From Topomyia yanbarensis (Eukaryota; Arthropoda; Insecta; Diptera; Culicidae), in assembly GCF_030247195.1 (NCBI RefSeq), contig NC_080672.1, positions 387,331,037 to 387,395,036 on the forward strand: a stretch of 64,000 nucleotides of DNA. Reading direction: 5' to 3'. Within the stretch, counting starts at the first letter, position 1. The number at the start of each line of letters is the position of its first letter. The translations under genes and the position numbers were made by a program. Of the stretch, positions 31,036 to 43,227 are shown piece by piece. The notes under the pieces are model-generated. The model ran no database searches. It was not told the origin of the DNA and worked only from the letters and a program-made list of their open reading frames with translations.

Positions 31036-31907
31036 TATATGTATGAGTGATGTTGTTATTTTTCTTCGTTGAACCCGATAAAATAGAAGAATGTGAAGAA
31101 GAAAGGCATAAAAAATGACGTGGTGGGCTTTTTTGATGGTATAAGTTTATTTTTGTTAGGTCATTATTATTTTTATCGGTAGTTTCGAGATAAAAAGTGT
31201 CCCTAAGTGTTCGAATCGGAAGATCCGAGGTAAAGTTCGGCCTTTCCTCTTGTTTCATCGTGCGCCAAAGAATCAGGATGCTCGTCTGGATGAGTATGTC
31301 TCCTGTTTTCTGTTCTTCAAAAAACTAATGAACCTCTTCAGTACTAGATTTACATCATTGAAGTAAAGAAGAAACATTAACGATCTCAAGCTCAAACTGA
31401 GAACAAGCTCTGGTAATTATAGGTTTATCGATATCGCTAGCGCTCAGCGTTTGACCTACGATCGAAACTTTAGTAACAGCGAGTTCAATTTGATCGCATA
31501 TCTTCGAAAAAAGTCGTCACATATTTTGGGGTGTGGCAACTGTGCTGCCAGTTGAAAGTCATTATTGTTTTTTAATTATAATGGTTTTATCCACAAGGGT
31601 CGTTCGCCTTCTTCGGAATGAATATAAATTTCAAATTAATAAAATTCAAAAGCTAAAACGAAATTTATTGCGGTCGTCTATCCTGGGCACACTGCTTGCT
31701 GTTGCGTGTGTTCTTTCTAGCGGGGTATCGTTATTTCTATCGTTTACTCTATCATCTGCTGCTTGTTGGTTGTTCAGTCTGCCCCCTCTTTCGCTCTCAT
31801 GTATGTTCATGTTGTTGTCGCTAGGGCAGTTTTGGTTTTCATCGTTGGATTTTCATGTTTCTTGTGTTTCTGAGTGACCTTGGTTTAGCCGTCTTCTTTT
31901 TGACTTT
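31036..31907. other. Unannotated stretch
   Basis: The 114-codon frame at 31533-31877 has a hydrophobic, serine-rich C-terminal half but no recognisable family or supporting gene structure, so it is not called as a gene. Confidence 0.4.
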
Positions 31908-32270
31908 CCCATATAGAAAGGCTATGCAATCGCTCCAAACACCGATTTTTATCTGAGTCTCATATACCATTTGAATCAGTCCGAAGAGATCGAAAAATGT
32001 ATGCGCCTATGTATGTGTGCATGTGTGTATGTGGTAAAAAATGTCACTTCTGTTTCTCCAAAATGGCTGGGCCGATTTGCACAAACTTAGTCGCAAATGA
32101 AAGGTACAACTTTCCCATCAGCTGCTATTGAATATTTTTTATTGATCGGAGTTTTGGTTCCGGAGTTACGTGTTGAAGAATGTGAGCACAACGTAACTTC
32201 CCGTATAAACTGGTTCCAGTATGATATCCAAATGAATACATATTAAAATGTACGCAATATCATCTGGATT
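31908..32270 (+). repeat. Interspersed mosquito-type repeat
   Basis: The stretch from CCATATAGAAAGGCTATGCA through a GTATGTGTGCATGTGTGTATG simple repeat to TTGCACAAACTTAG, GAAAGGTACAACTT and CAGCTGCTATTGAATA has the layout of an interspersed repeat I recall from Aedes genomes. Its class is uncertain. Confidence 0.45.
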
Positions 32271-32339
32271 TGTTTATATTTTAGCATACATAAATATGCT
32301 GTAGCATACACAATAGAATTACAAGACAAAATATTACCC

Positions 32340-32715
32340 CCAACGAACCACCCCTAAATCGATTATTAGTCCCACAAGGAGTGTCTGTTACAAAATTGAG
32401 CTAAATCGGATAAGTTTAGCTACCCGTCCAATATACTTGCAGTTTCTATGGGATTTTTCAACAATTTACATGGAGAAAACCTACTAACCCCCATTTTTAC
32501 CGCTAGGTGGTACTGTATGCATCATTTTATCACTACAAGTGAAAATAAGATAGATAATTTTATTGCTTACAACTTTGTGAAAGACTGCGAATAAATTCAG
32601 CTTTACTAGGAGATGTTATTAAAATTTTAATGCATTGAAAACTTTGTTAGTTTTGCATGGGGCCAAGCCGCGTAGGTGTTGAATCAGTAGTCGATTCCCA
32701 CGACCATGGTTATTT
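32340..32715 (+). repeat. Dispersed repeat family B, copy 2 (uninterrupted)
   Basis: It is continuous where copy 1 at 19258-20560 is split by a LINE tail. Landmarks: AAATCGGATAAGTTTAGCTA, ACATGGAGAAAACC and CTGTATGCATCATTTTATC. Confidence 0.7.
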
Positions 32716-32729
32716 TGCAAATTTCACTA

Positions 32730-33662
32730 CCGTAAACCGGGGTTACTTTGATCATCGGGGTGACTTTGATCACTCGAAACTTTTTTCGTAGATCGCTTAT
32801 TAAACCAGATTAGTCTACCGAATCATTTTAATTTGAAATGATTTTTATTCTAAACTTTTGAAATATTGATTTGTTATACTTTTTGAGTATATTGTTCGGT
32901 TTTTGGGTAAAAAAACTACGAAAAACCGAAATTTGACTTTACCTGATTTTTATGAAGCTTCGTAAAGTATCTATTTTTTATAAAACAAATAAATCTCAGG
33001 TTTGAGCACGAGTTATAAATTATAAGCTAGTTTTTGTTTTCCTTTAGATTGGGATATGATAAATTTAGTTTTAAGAGTTTGTTTATTTTTAATACATTTT
33101 TTGTGAAACTAGTTGGCAATTATTTCAAATTACTTTAAGCTAAAATTCGCAACATTTTTTTATTGTTCAATATTACAACTTGTTAAAATGAATGAAACTT
33201 TTTGTACATTGATGAAACACTGAAACAAAACAATTTTAGCAGTTTTAAAGGTTTTCAGAATCTTTTATTCTAGTTGGACACAAATTATACGAATTTTGGT
33301 TACTCAAATTTTACAGTACATTGAAATACTTTGTATAATACCAATTAACATCTATTTAACAAAGAGTATCTTTCCACAATTAGTTTAAACAAACATTTGA
33401 ATGAAAAACATTGACATCAATAACTTAATGTGGGTGAACATGCAGGTTATCAAAGTCACCCCGGAACACGAAAACGGACTTCAACTTGAAATCATTTTTG
33501 AAAAAAATAGCTGTAAGCGGACAATTTTAGGTAAAACCATCCAATCTTGTTCTCCTTACATCAGTACACGGTTTAAAAATATTAAACTTGAAAAAGATGT
33601 GTTGTGTCTAAAAATATGTAATGATTACTTCGAAAAGTGATCAATGTCACCCCGGTTTACGG
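32730..33662. mobile_element. Complete TA-flanked MITE-like element, 933 bp (copy 2)
   Basis: Ends CCGTAAACCGGGGTTAC and GTCACCCCGGTTTACGG are flanked by TA (32728-32729 and 33663-33664). A subterminal TGATCATCGGGGTGACTTTG repeats the terminal motif. It has no transposase; the 79-codon frame at 33401-33640 is not recognisable. It serves as the empty-site reference for the insertions in copy 1 (1188-6161). Confidence 0.8.
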
Positions 33663-33811
33663 TACCTATAATCAGTCTGCTTCCTCATCTTGTACAGATC
33701 AGACGCCAAAAAGCGCATACGAAAACAGCACATACTATCCGCGTCACACCACTCTAACATGTACGTGTCACATATAGACACAGCAAAGTTTCGTTGCACC
33801 TTACTGTGAGT

Positions 33812-34440
33812 GAAATGATTGAACGACAAAATAAATTTCGCCCATCACGCGAGATCACAATCGCGATTGTCTTTTCGCAGACCCGTCTTAGACCTTCAGT
33901 GCACGAGGTGGAAGAGTTGATCAAGATGAAAATGGAACTTGATCTTACAGAAGTTTCACACATCCAGCTACACCACACGAGATAAGTAGTACTAAGAACG
34001 TTCAACTCCTTAGCCGAGACAGAAGCTTCGTAGCCAAGAACAACATGAAATATAACGTTGAATATGAGAACATCGAAACCAAAATCCCTGTGTAGAAGAA
34101 TCTCGATCCAACGGAAATACGCCTCCACGATCTGACATCGCGCACTAGTACGAATTAAATTAAAAGATTCATGTCGAAGTGTGGAGAAGTGGAGTCCGTC
34201 AGAAGTGACACTTGGAGAAACTTTTTCGCTGGCATTCTCAACGGTGTTCGGGTGGTGTGAATGCGACTGAACCGACCTATAGGTACCGTCTTACTTGACT
34301 TTCGAAGGTAGATCATCTCAAGGTGTACAAAGAACCCTATGCACGCACCAAACCAACTAAAGAAAATTCATCTACTACAACAAACACCACCAAACAGACT
34401 TCGACATGTGCTGATACACTACACACAGCCGCCGAAAAAT
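33812..34440 (+). pseudogene. LINE ORF1/gag-like remnant
   Basis: The best preserved member of the ORF1-like family here. It begins near 33818 with MIERQNKFRPSREI, then RPSVHEVEELIKMKMEL, DLTEVSHIQLHH, and after frame changes NNMKYNVEYENIE, TSRTSTN, FMSKCGEVESVRSDTW, NFFAGILNGVRVV, MRLNRPIGT. The same motif order is read at 6510-6850 and 53600-54680. Such proteins bind nucleic acid for non-LTR elements. Multiple stops make it nonfunctional. No zinc knuckles or reverse transcriptase follow. Confidence 0.55.
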
Positions 34441-34689
34441 AAATGACGAACAAACAATATTCCATGGTATCCCCAAGCCAATAGTTAACAAAGAATTAAA
34501 CAAGAAAGTAGACGGCTATACCAAAGTCACACAAAAACACAAAAAGCACCAAACATCTAACAGCGACAATCAGAGTTTTTTAGATAGGGAATCTGATAGA
34601 ACATGGGACTAACTTGTGATTATGGGCGGTTCAGCTGAATAATATGTTTGGAAACATTTTAATGCATAATATGAGTCATTTGTTGGATA

Positions 34690-35175
34690 GAAAATTTCAG
34701 TTCCTAATTTCACCGCATAGATGGTGCTAACACTAATTTTTAACTAAAATTTTCTAGCCAAAAGATAACTCGTATCATGTACTGAAATTCCTCTGAACAT
34801 ATTATTTATTTTACATATGTTTTTCCACCTTTTCATTCCATATAAACATAGTTGAATTAAATGGTAGAAAAACACATGTAAAGTACGTTTTGTTCCGCTA
34901 AGACCTCCGTTCGCGTATATACTGATACTATTTAGATAAAATGGCTCAGACATCGCTCTTTATTAAAATTTTAATAACTTCTCCGAGTAAAACTGCATTT
35001 ATTAGCAGTCTTTGACAAATATGTAGGCAATAAAATTATCTTTCATATTTTCAGTTGTAGTGATAGAATAATGCATGCAGTACCACCTAGCCATCAAAAC
35101 TCATACAAACTTAATGCCCGATTTGGCTCAAATTTGTATCACTGTTCCTGGTGGGACTGAAAATCGATCCAAGGG
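34690..35175 (-). repeat. Dispersed repeat family B, copy 3 (inverted)
   Basis: The inverse of the 32340-32715 sequence is recognisable by GATAGAATAATGCATGCAGT, CCACCTAGC and GGTGGGACTGAAAATCGAT. Confidence 0.65.
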
Positions 35176-35204
35176 TAGGCCGATTGGGTTTTCAAAAATT
35201 ACAT

Positions 35205-35335
35205 AGGGTTACTGCTCCCTAATTCATCTTAGCTCCTCTATTTATCCCACCCATTTGAACACATTAGTTAGAGCAGTATTTGCTATTTCTATTCAACGCA
35301 TTAGCTCAAATGGCAGGATGAATAAGGGTACGTTT
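35205..35335. repeat. Short inverted repeat, possible MITE fragment
   Basis: CCCTAATTCATCTTAGC near the left and GGATGAATAAGGGTACG on the right are inverse-related, with CCCACCCATTTGA and TCAAATGGCAGG inside. A similar terminus (GATGAATAAGGGCTCGTC then TACCCTA) lies at about 37930-37960. Confidence 0.4.
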
Positions 35336-35361
35336 TTACGCTTCGCTCAAACGCGAGCATT

Positions 35362-35386
35362 ACCTTACATTACATTACATTACAGC
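35362..35386. repeat. TTACA/TTACC microsatellite
   Basis: About five tandem copies of a TTACA-like pentamer (TTACCTTACATTACATTACA and on). Confidence 0.85.
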
Positions 35387-35389
35387 ATA

Positions 35390-36060
35390 CATTTTTCACG
35401 CACAATTTTTAACTGAAATGCTTCTTAGGAACGAAGCAAAGATGATAATACCTATTTATGCGCAATTCAGTCACTCTAAGGCTGTGAGTCAGCGATCAGT
35501 GGCGATTTATTTTAACCTTTAGTTAAAATTTAACAGTTCGAAAGTTATTTTCTCTTGAATGGAAAAATTTAACCGAGAGAGCGAACCATTTCAAAAGTTG
35601 ACATATGGATAGTTCCATATTAAATTTGCAAAAGGGCGAATAAGATTTGTAAACAAACTTTGATGGTTTTTCTTAATTTACTATAATTTCAAAGCAGAAA
35701 ACAATTGAAATTACTTCTATGAAGGGTAAAAATTTACAATAACGCATATTTTTCATGAAATTCCACTCTGCAGTGGACTAATGAGCGAAACAAGTTTGTT
35801 TACAAAAAACTCTTTCCCCCCTAAGACAAGACGAGACAGCTGGCTTCTTATTTTTGGTTTTCTTGTTTTTTTATGCCCTGCTGAATAACTGATGACAGCT
35901 GACTGTATGCGGCTAGCGATGTTGGCAGTGCAGCCAATTTCTTTTTCATATTTAGATATGTTGCTATAATACCAGGCCCCTGCTAGGCAGCCGTTTTGTC
36001 CTAGCCAACATCTACCTTTGTTAAAATCAAAACAACTCAATGCTATTGCACGGGTGACAT
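35390..36060. other. Unannotated stretch
   Basis: A 95-codon minus-strand frame (35753-36040) has no recognisable motif. Confidence 0.45.
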
Positions 36061-36072
36061 GGGCCTACAAGT

Positions 36073-36236
36073 GGCTAGGTCTAGAGCACTCTAGTTAGAG
36101 TGCGGCCAGGAGGCCATGACGTATCCAAACGATCATGAAATTTTACGTATTCACAATAGAAATATGTCAGATTTCTGCTCGTTTGGATAGTCAAACGCGT
36201 CTTGGCCACACTCTAACTAGAGTGCTCTAGCTAGGC
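36073..36236. mobile_element. Palindromic MITE, about 165 bp
   Basis: Arms GCTAGGTCTAGAGCACTC and GAGTGCTCTAGCTAGG pair, continuing through TAGTTAGAGTG and CACTCTAACTA and a GGCCA pair. The interior pair ATCCAAACGA and TCGTTTGGAT extends the hairpin. Confidence 0.8.
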
Positions 36237-38754
36237 CTACATATGTTGGCTACTGTCAAAGGCTGTATATCTCCATAGCGGATGACAGGAGTGACACCCC
36301 CTGTATAATACACACCCTAATAAAAAATATTATACACGAACTTTAACCCATATAGTGCAACGATTCCACATATTGTTTGGATGATACCCTGAATAGGTCG
36401 TTAGGCTCTTGAATCATAAGATGTTTATTAGGGCAATGTCCGTTTCATTAGCAAACATTTCGCCATATCAAACACTACATAAATATTTCTAGCAAATTTG
36501 GCCCGCATATCATATCAGACCGCACGAACAACATTCAACATTAATAAATCTATTCGATTCACCCTTCCGCCATCTTGCCATGTGAACGACTCGTTACAGA
36601 ACAGTCTGCATACTACGCACTTTTTATTTAAGGAGTTCAAATGCAGTTCGTAAGTCTTTTAGTTTTTCCTCAAAAAAATTTCAAATGGTGCTGGGTTTTT
36701 CGCCGATTCCAGGTGAAGGTGCCCGATTTACATGTCGTTTTCGATTGAGAACCTAGACACTAACCCAGGTTAGTTGCTTCAAACAAACGTTTTTAATGGA
36801 ATTGAGTTGGGTTCTTGCAAAACAGCGGTGGTATGAGCGAAATCGAAATATATTTCAGGTTGGAACCCAACTCGGTTTTCAGTTCAGTGACGCACAACCT
36901 AGGTTCGAAACTGGTTTCAAACAAACGGTTTGACAGCAGTTAGGTCCGAAACTGAGTTAGTTTCTGCCTCAAGTAAGAACGACAATAAAAACGCAGAATC
37001 ACTGGATAATGACTCGACATCTGTATATTTATTTTTATACATAGGTCAGTGACATTCTAATCATACCTGACAATAGTAAATTTGAATATTGCATACATAT
37101 TGCAATACGCTAACAGGCTAACGTCACAAATTCACATATAAATACAAATATTCTTCAAAAAGAATTCGAAAAGATTTTGATTCATATGAATATAAATATG
37201 AATGGTAAACAAATGACTAATATGTCGTGTCTTTATCAAAATATTCAGCGTTATTTAATATATTAAATATTTACGATACAGAATTGACGAATTCAAATTA
37301 TATTATTAGATAACTTGCATTGATCATGATGCCAACACTGCGAAATGGGCCCTGTGGTAACGAAAACAGTATCCCATTAGTCAAATTCGAAGACGTCATT
37401 TGGGCTCCACGCTGGCTCCCGAAATCGCTTACTAGTTGTCTTGTCTTATCTTAGTTTCGCCCTTTTGACGAATTAATATTGAGTTATTTAGAATTGACAG
37501 CTGCGATGACCACAAGTTGGTAGAGGTGTGAATATTTGTCGATATTTTAGAATTATTTTTTTTTTCTTATTACATTAAGTATGACAATCATAGCCTCGAA
37601 AAGTAAACATCCGCATCATGAAATAACCGAAACAAATCTTTAAACAACGCGTTATCGTTTCCATCTTTATCCTTTAATTTTGTATTGAAAAATATTGACA
37701 ACCTCAATTAGGTACAGAAAATGTTTCCACCTTTTTATTCTGCATCATGGGCAAAATTTTATCCATTGAGCTGTCAGATTTAACTATCGATCAGTTAATT
37801 TTAACCATGTTCCAGAGTAGGGTTATTTTGCAAATAACTTTCGAAGTGTCAGATTTTGTTGAAAATTTCACCAAATGGTTCACAGCCTAAGTCGAGTTAT
37901 CAACGTAATAGTGTGACATTCTGACTAATGAGATGAATAAGGGCTCGTCTACCCTAGATGTAACAAAACTACAAGGTTTAGTTCGAAACGGAGATGGTCG
38001 AGTTTTGTGTCGTGTCGTGTTTTCCATGGAATTTTACGCATGTCGCCTTATCAAGACTGCGATACCTAGCTATGTGTCATCTTGGATATAGCCAACACCG
38101 CATCTTTCCCTTTGGCGGCAAACTTTCACTCAATCATCTGAACTATTGCTATCTTCTGCTCCAATGACCCTAACGCAACAAGATTGCACCCTAAAGACAA
38201 CAAATTTGATTATCTATAATACACACCGTCCCCTGACACGTAGCGGTAGTAATAAGTTACAAGGTTACTGAACAATATCCCTGTTTAACCAGTTCCGGTC
38301 CATGTTGTGTTCAATCATGTTTTGTAACAGACATAAGTTAATACAGGTTTTGGTTGCACAAATTAATTAAGTGAGAAACGTTGGCTTTCAATAGAACATC
38401 AACATGAAATAACGATACTTATTATCTTTACTCCGGTTGGTTTCCACTTGTGAAGTACATCCTGCTGGTATAGTTCAATTACTTTACGCTAGCTCTACTA
38501 GCCATGTTTGGGCATGCAAGGGTTAGCGCCAGTACGTTAACCTCTAACCCATAATCCAATTTGGGTCGGAACCAGGAAGCCAAATCAACGACAAAATTGT
38601 TGACAAAGTCCTGGCCCGTGACTGACGAGAACAAAGCAGCCAGAACGGGACACGCAATTCCACCACCAGTACCAGAACGTTACCGAATTGCGTGTCACTG
38701 CTAGAGCATCATCTTTCGTCAGAATATGTTTCTGCTGGGGGTGGAGGTTGGCAA
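36237..38754. other. Unannotated stretch
   Basis: No gene was recognised over 2.5 kb. GGTTC-type direct motifs occur around 36740-36960 (AACCTAG, CAAACAAACG twice), suggesting an old repeat. Confidence 0.45.
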
Positions 38755-38766
38755 GGGGGGGGGGGG
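38755..38766. repeat. Run of 12 G
   Basis: A homopolymer in an otherwise AT-rich region. Confidence 0.9.
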
Positions 38767-40371
38767 AGGCTTCGAAACAAGCGTATTTTAGATTGCTCTT
38801 TGTTTCGACAAACTGCGGATTCAGCCGAAACTGTTTGTATGTAGCGAATTGCGTTCTCCAGCATAAAGGCGTTTTTATGTTGTGCTATGATGTCCCCCTT
38901 TTTTTCGTTTCCCCTACTCACTACACTCACTACTCAACGAAATATGTGCGGGGAACCGAAACAAATAGCATTAAAATGCTAGCGGCTCACGAGTTGATGC
39001 GAAAAGGGAGAAAAAAAAATATGTGCGTAGCGTTTTGAAGGATGAAGCTAGTGTAGGGTAATTTGCCAATTTAGCCACATGTATTAAACAAGGTGTCACA
39101 CTATTTGTTTTACTCGGCCTACAATCGGTGAAGGTCACATAAAACGGTAACATATTTTTATCGTTTCTTTAGAAATGGTACAGAAAAAACTGTTGTATGA
39201 AATGTGAAATGATTTCGCTATACGTGTGTTGAATACGATGAAGTGCTGAATAGTTAAAGTCGAAGTTGTTAGAGCTAACAGTTACAAATAGAGAGCGTGA
39301 CAATAGGAACATGACAAAAATAGGCACACTCCGCTGCAAATACAGTTCTGCGCGGATAAAATCAGGTGTTTGCCTGTTTGATAAATCGAAACATTTTTTC
39401 ATACAGTTTGTGCAAAATTTGTGTATTTAAACTTATTTATTTTAACCATGACTAAATTTGTTTGTTTTTATGCGGGCTCGCACCAAAAAATTGATTTTAA
39501 TCTGTCATTCAAAATGTCTCAAATAAGAGCCAGTTTTATAAAGGTGTCCACCTCTTTGTTCGAGAGGCCATATTGATATGCTCCGATTTTGATGAAATTT
39601 TCCGCGTTTGTTTGTGTGTATGGGAAGGATTTTATGCCAAAAATCAGTTTAGTTTACGGGAAGTGTATTAAAACGGGCATCGAAAATTGGTTCGAGAAAA
39701 AAAAAACCTCTAATTTTGGTTTAACTTGATAAAATCTAGTTCTGTTTAGTTTTCAGAAAGGCGTTTGAAAGGGGTTGAAAATAGCATATACTTCTACGAT
39801 TTGCACTCGAAAACATTGAAAAGTACTCATATTTTATCTTGAAAGAATTATAATTTAAAAAACGGGATGGCTCTTTGCCACAACCCAATTGAGGATATGT
39901 TTGTATGGATGAATTTTAGAGTAAACTTAGGACTATAAGCTTGTGAAGTGCTGATGTTTCACCTACTTAACGAAAGGACGACGACTCATCAGACTCTTTC
40001 ATCGATGTCGCGGAGTTGGAGGTTTAAAAGGGTTTAAGGTCTACGATTCGCTCCAAACAAGCGATGTCAATTGTAAAGCATAGTTCATTATATAATTGAT
40101 TAATTAGTCTTCGAGCACAAGATCAACTGAGAAGGAAAAGATCTTGTTTAATTGTTGAGAACTTTTCAAACTCTGGGTATCCGGCTACCAACAGAATCCT
40201 ATGTTTTCGAAGCAAAGACAATTTGAACTCCAAACAGCAGGCCGTGGGAATATTGCCAAGAAATGGTAATCTTATCTACGTAACTGACCAGATTGTACTT
40301 CATTGCAATAGTCAATGGACAAACATAGATTCACGCTAGAAGTCTGGTAGAAAAGTCATCTATGAATGCAT
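38767..40371. other. Unannotated stretch
   Basis: No gene was recognised. The frame at 38688-39038 has an antisense counterpart and no family motif. Confidence 0.45.
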
Positions 40372-40676
40372 TAGTGATGGGCATTTTGAAAAATAAAATC
40401 TACTTTGCTACATCAATTTTTTTAATGCGAAAACATCAAACCGGGAAAAATCGATGCAAAAATCGATTTTTCGAGTTAAAAAGATCGATTGTGTAAAAAA
40501 TCGCATTTTTTCAATGGGAATTTTGAAAGAAAAATCGATTTCACCAAATCGATTTGATTGAATCAATCAAATCGATGTTGTCAAACATCGAACCGAAAAG
40601 ATCGGATACAAAAAATCAATTTTTCAAGCTGAAAAATTCGATTTTGAAAAAATCGCATCGACATCGCCCATTCCTA
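40372..40676. mobile_element. AATCGATT-rich hAT-type MITE, copy 1
   Basis: Ends TAGTGATGGGC and GCCCATTCCTA are flanked by GAATGCAT (40364-40371) and GACTGCAT (40677-40684), a 7-of-8 match expected for a hAT 8-bp duplication. The interior is packed with AATCGATT-type palindromes. A relative is at 60951-61238. Confidence 0.65.
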
Positions 40677-40844
40677 GACTGCATACCGCATTCCAATCGT
40701 TATAACTTTCGATTCCGTCAATGAAATATTCTCAAACTTGCAGGGGATATACTTGAATACTCTACCTTTCGAGTACAAAATATGTGTACAATTATTTTAT
40801 TATTACTATGCTTTAATTTTTTTTGTTTACAAAGATATGTATGA
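40677..40844. other. Short unannotated spacer
   Basis: AT-rich DNA between the MITE and the LINE remnant, apart from the 8-base duplication at its left edge. Confidence 0.5.
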
Positions 40845-42740
40845 TTGCGAATAGTGCAATTGACACATGTTTTATATCCAACCTCACAACTCGCGATATT
40901 TGTGCTGTCACGGTTAATATGACTGTTAACAACACAAACAAGAAAGACGTCTATTCTTCAGCTTATTTGCCGCATAATGAACCATCACCTTCTGATGATT
41001 TCAAAAGGGTTGTATCATACTGTTGCAGAAATGGGTTTCCCCTCATATTCGGCGGCAATGCAAATGCCTACCACATAATTCAAGGGAACCCAGATATCAA
41101 TTTGAGCTCAAATGTCTACATTCTTAATGCAGGAAACCGCCCAACATTTACTCGAGCTGGCAGAAGTGGGCTAGAATGTAACTCTCTTCTCCGACGGTAT
41201 TACGCATGAGTTGGTAAACTGCCTCGTACCAAACGAGCTAGAACCGTCGTTATCTGATCATAAGTACATCGTTTTTGATCATTCAAACGTCTCACTAGTT
41301 ATCGTCACATATCGTAATCCCAAATCTACGAACTGGGATCTCTACGAAGAGGGCTTGGCGGTTAGGTTTCATGGGTATCTTCCGACGATTGAATCTCCAA
41401 GTGACTTGGATGAGGTCGTGGATAAAACAAGCTTACTCATAGTAGCAGCATACCAAGAGGCTTGTCCGCTTAGGGTTATGCGTGCTTTTAGAGGAATACT
41501 TCGGTGGAATACCGAACTTGTTCGACTCAAAAAGTTACGTAGAAGAATCGCAGATGCAGGGACGGGTCGGAGGCATTTAATTTGGCTCGCAAAGCCAGAA
41601 TGCCCTTCGATACTCTGAGCGAAGTGGTTGGAAAAGCCTTTGCACAAATGTCTCAAGTCTCAACGAAACTAGTAGATCAAATAGGTTACTTTCGAAATCG
41701 AAAGACTTTCATGTCAGTTCAATTAGAACTGCTAATGGTGAATACTCGTCTGACAAAGATGTAATACTCAATTGTCTTTTTGACACACACTTTCCAGGAT
41801 CTACGGAGCCAGCACAAATGAATGCCCCTGAGCTGTTTTCAGGTAGTTCTGATTTTGTTCCGTATAAGTCTCCGGGAAAGGATGTAATCATTCCAATTCT
41901 ACTATCTACTACAAAAAGGATATGAACACTTCAAGCATATTTTGAAAAAGGTTCTCACTTGTAGTCTTGCAACAGTATACATTCCATTAGCGTGTCGGGA
42001 TATAACTGTGAAATTCATTCACAAAGTTGGCCGCGTTACTTATGAGGAGGAGGCAAAGAGCTTTAATCCGATCAATTTGACCAGTTTCCTTCTCAAATTA
42101 GTGGAACGTTTAAGCGACCACTACATTCGGGATGTTAGCTTGAGCGAGCACCCGCTCCATTCAATGCAACATGCATATCAACGGGGGAAGTCTACTACCA
42201 GCCTGTTATACAATGCTATCTATAACATTGATTCGCCCAGGGAATCACGTTTAAAAGTTTTCTTGATATTGGTGGTGCTTTTGACAACGTATCTTTCGAA
42301 TCCATTTGGGAAACAAGACGAGATCATGGAGTACTTTCACACATTACGAACTGGATACATGCAATGCTTAGCAACCGACATCTGTGCTCATCGCTTGGAC
42401 AAGTAGGGATAAGGAAACACTGCGGATGTCCTCAAGGTGGTGTGCTGTCACCATTTCCATGGAGCCTTGTCGCCAATGGCTTGTTGAGGAAACTTAATGA
42501 GCTTGGGTTTCCGACATATGGTTTCGCCGATGATTATCATATAATGATCACCGGTATTTCATTAACACAATTGTTGCAACAAGCCTAATGTGTTGTTGAG
42601 CTTTGGTGTCTTAAGTTTTTTATTTAGTCTGTTCATTTGAAAAGGCATGGTACGGTTATACCTTGAAGGTGCCAATTTTTGCATTTAACATTTCTTAAAA
42701 CTAGGGGATTATAATATGGAATTAAAAGTCACGTGTATTC
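40845..42740 (+). pseudogene. Frameshifted LINE ORF2 (endonuclease and reverse transcriptase)
   Basis: Pieces in plus-strand frames follow ORF2 order. Endonuclease pieces include FPLIFGGNANAYH near 41037-41075, where the usual catalytic Asp of GGDANAH is Asn, then NRPTFTRAG and LSDHKYIVFDHS with the SDH motif. A linker holds YRNPKSTNWDLYEEGL, RFHGYLPTIE and LRWNTELVRLKKLRR. Reverse transcriptase pieces include ACRDITVKFIHKVGR, FNPINLTSFLLKLVERL, QHAYQRGKSTTSLLYNAI, GCPQGGVLSPFPWSLVANGL and the catalytic YGFADDYHIM near 42520-42540. Degraded sequence continues to about 42740. At least six frame changes or stops and missing 5' and 3' parts make it dead. R1/LOA/Jockey affinity is likely; it is distinct from the 8.5-kb LINE. 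Confidence 0.8.
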
Positions 42741-43227
42741 GAATACTTACGCTATATTAATTATTATTTTATAATTTCATATGTTAAATTAAATGAACTG
42801 CTTTCAAATTCATCTGAATGGGAGAGGTTGCACCAGGGTACCTCACGGCTGGAAGACTGAATTATGGAGTGGATTGCCAACCTGAATCACTTAGAGGATT
42901 CCTCCCGTTTCCTCCGGAAGGTCCGAAATGAGTGAGACGCGCCTTTCTAACAAACCAACCATCAGCACGTTTAAGCTGGTATTGCGAAATTCTTTATTAT
43001 GTGGCCGGATGTTATTGCTGGAAGGAGATTCTCAGCTGCCCCACGGGATGCGCATAAATGTCTCTGTTTACGGGTCTGCCCAACCCTATTTTGGCCCTTC
43101 GTTAACAGCGCTAATATGAAGGTTACCCGGTAAACAAATTCTGTCTACTGTAAGTCTATTCGCATCCACTGGTAATGCCTTGAACTGATGGTGGCTTCCT
43201 ACTACATACACATACATACATACAACA
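42741..43227. other. Stretch between LINE remnants
   Basis: A TATG/CATA simple repeat lies at about 43207-43230. The rest may continue the LINE at 45205-45830 on the minus strand, but no motif is convincing. Confidence 0.35.

Noticed and set aside
31533..31877. 114-codon frame with hydrophobic segments suggesting membrane helices.
   Set aside because: The hydrophobicity comes from T-rich codons; there is no family motif, signal peptide or convincing context.
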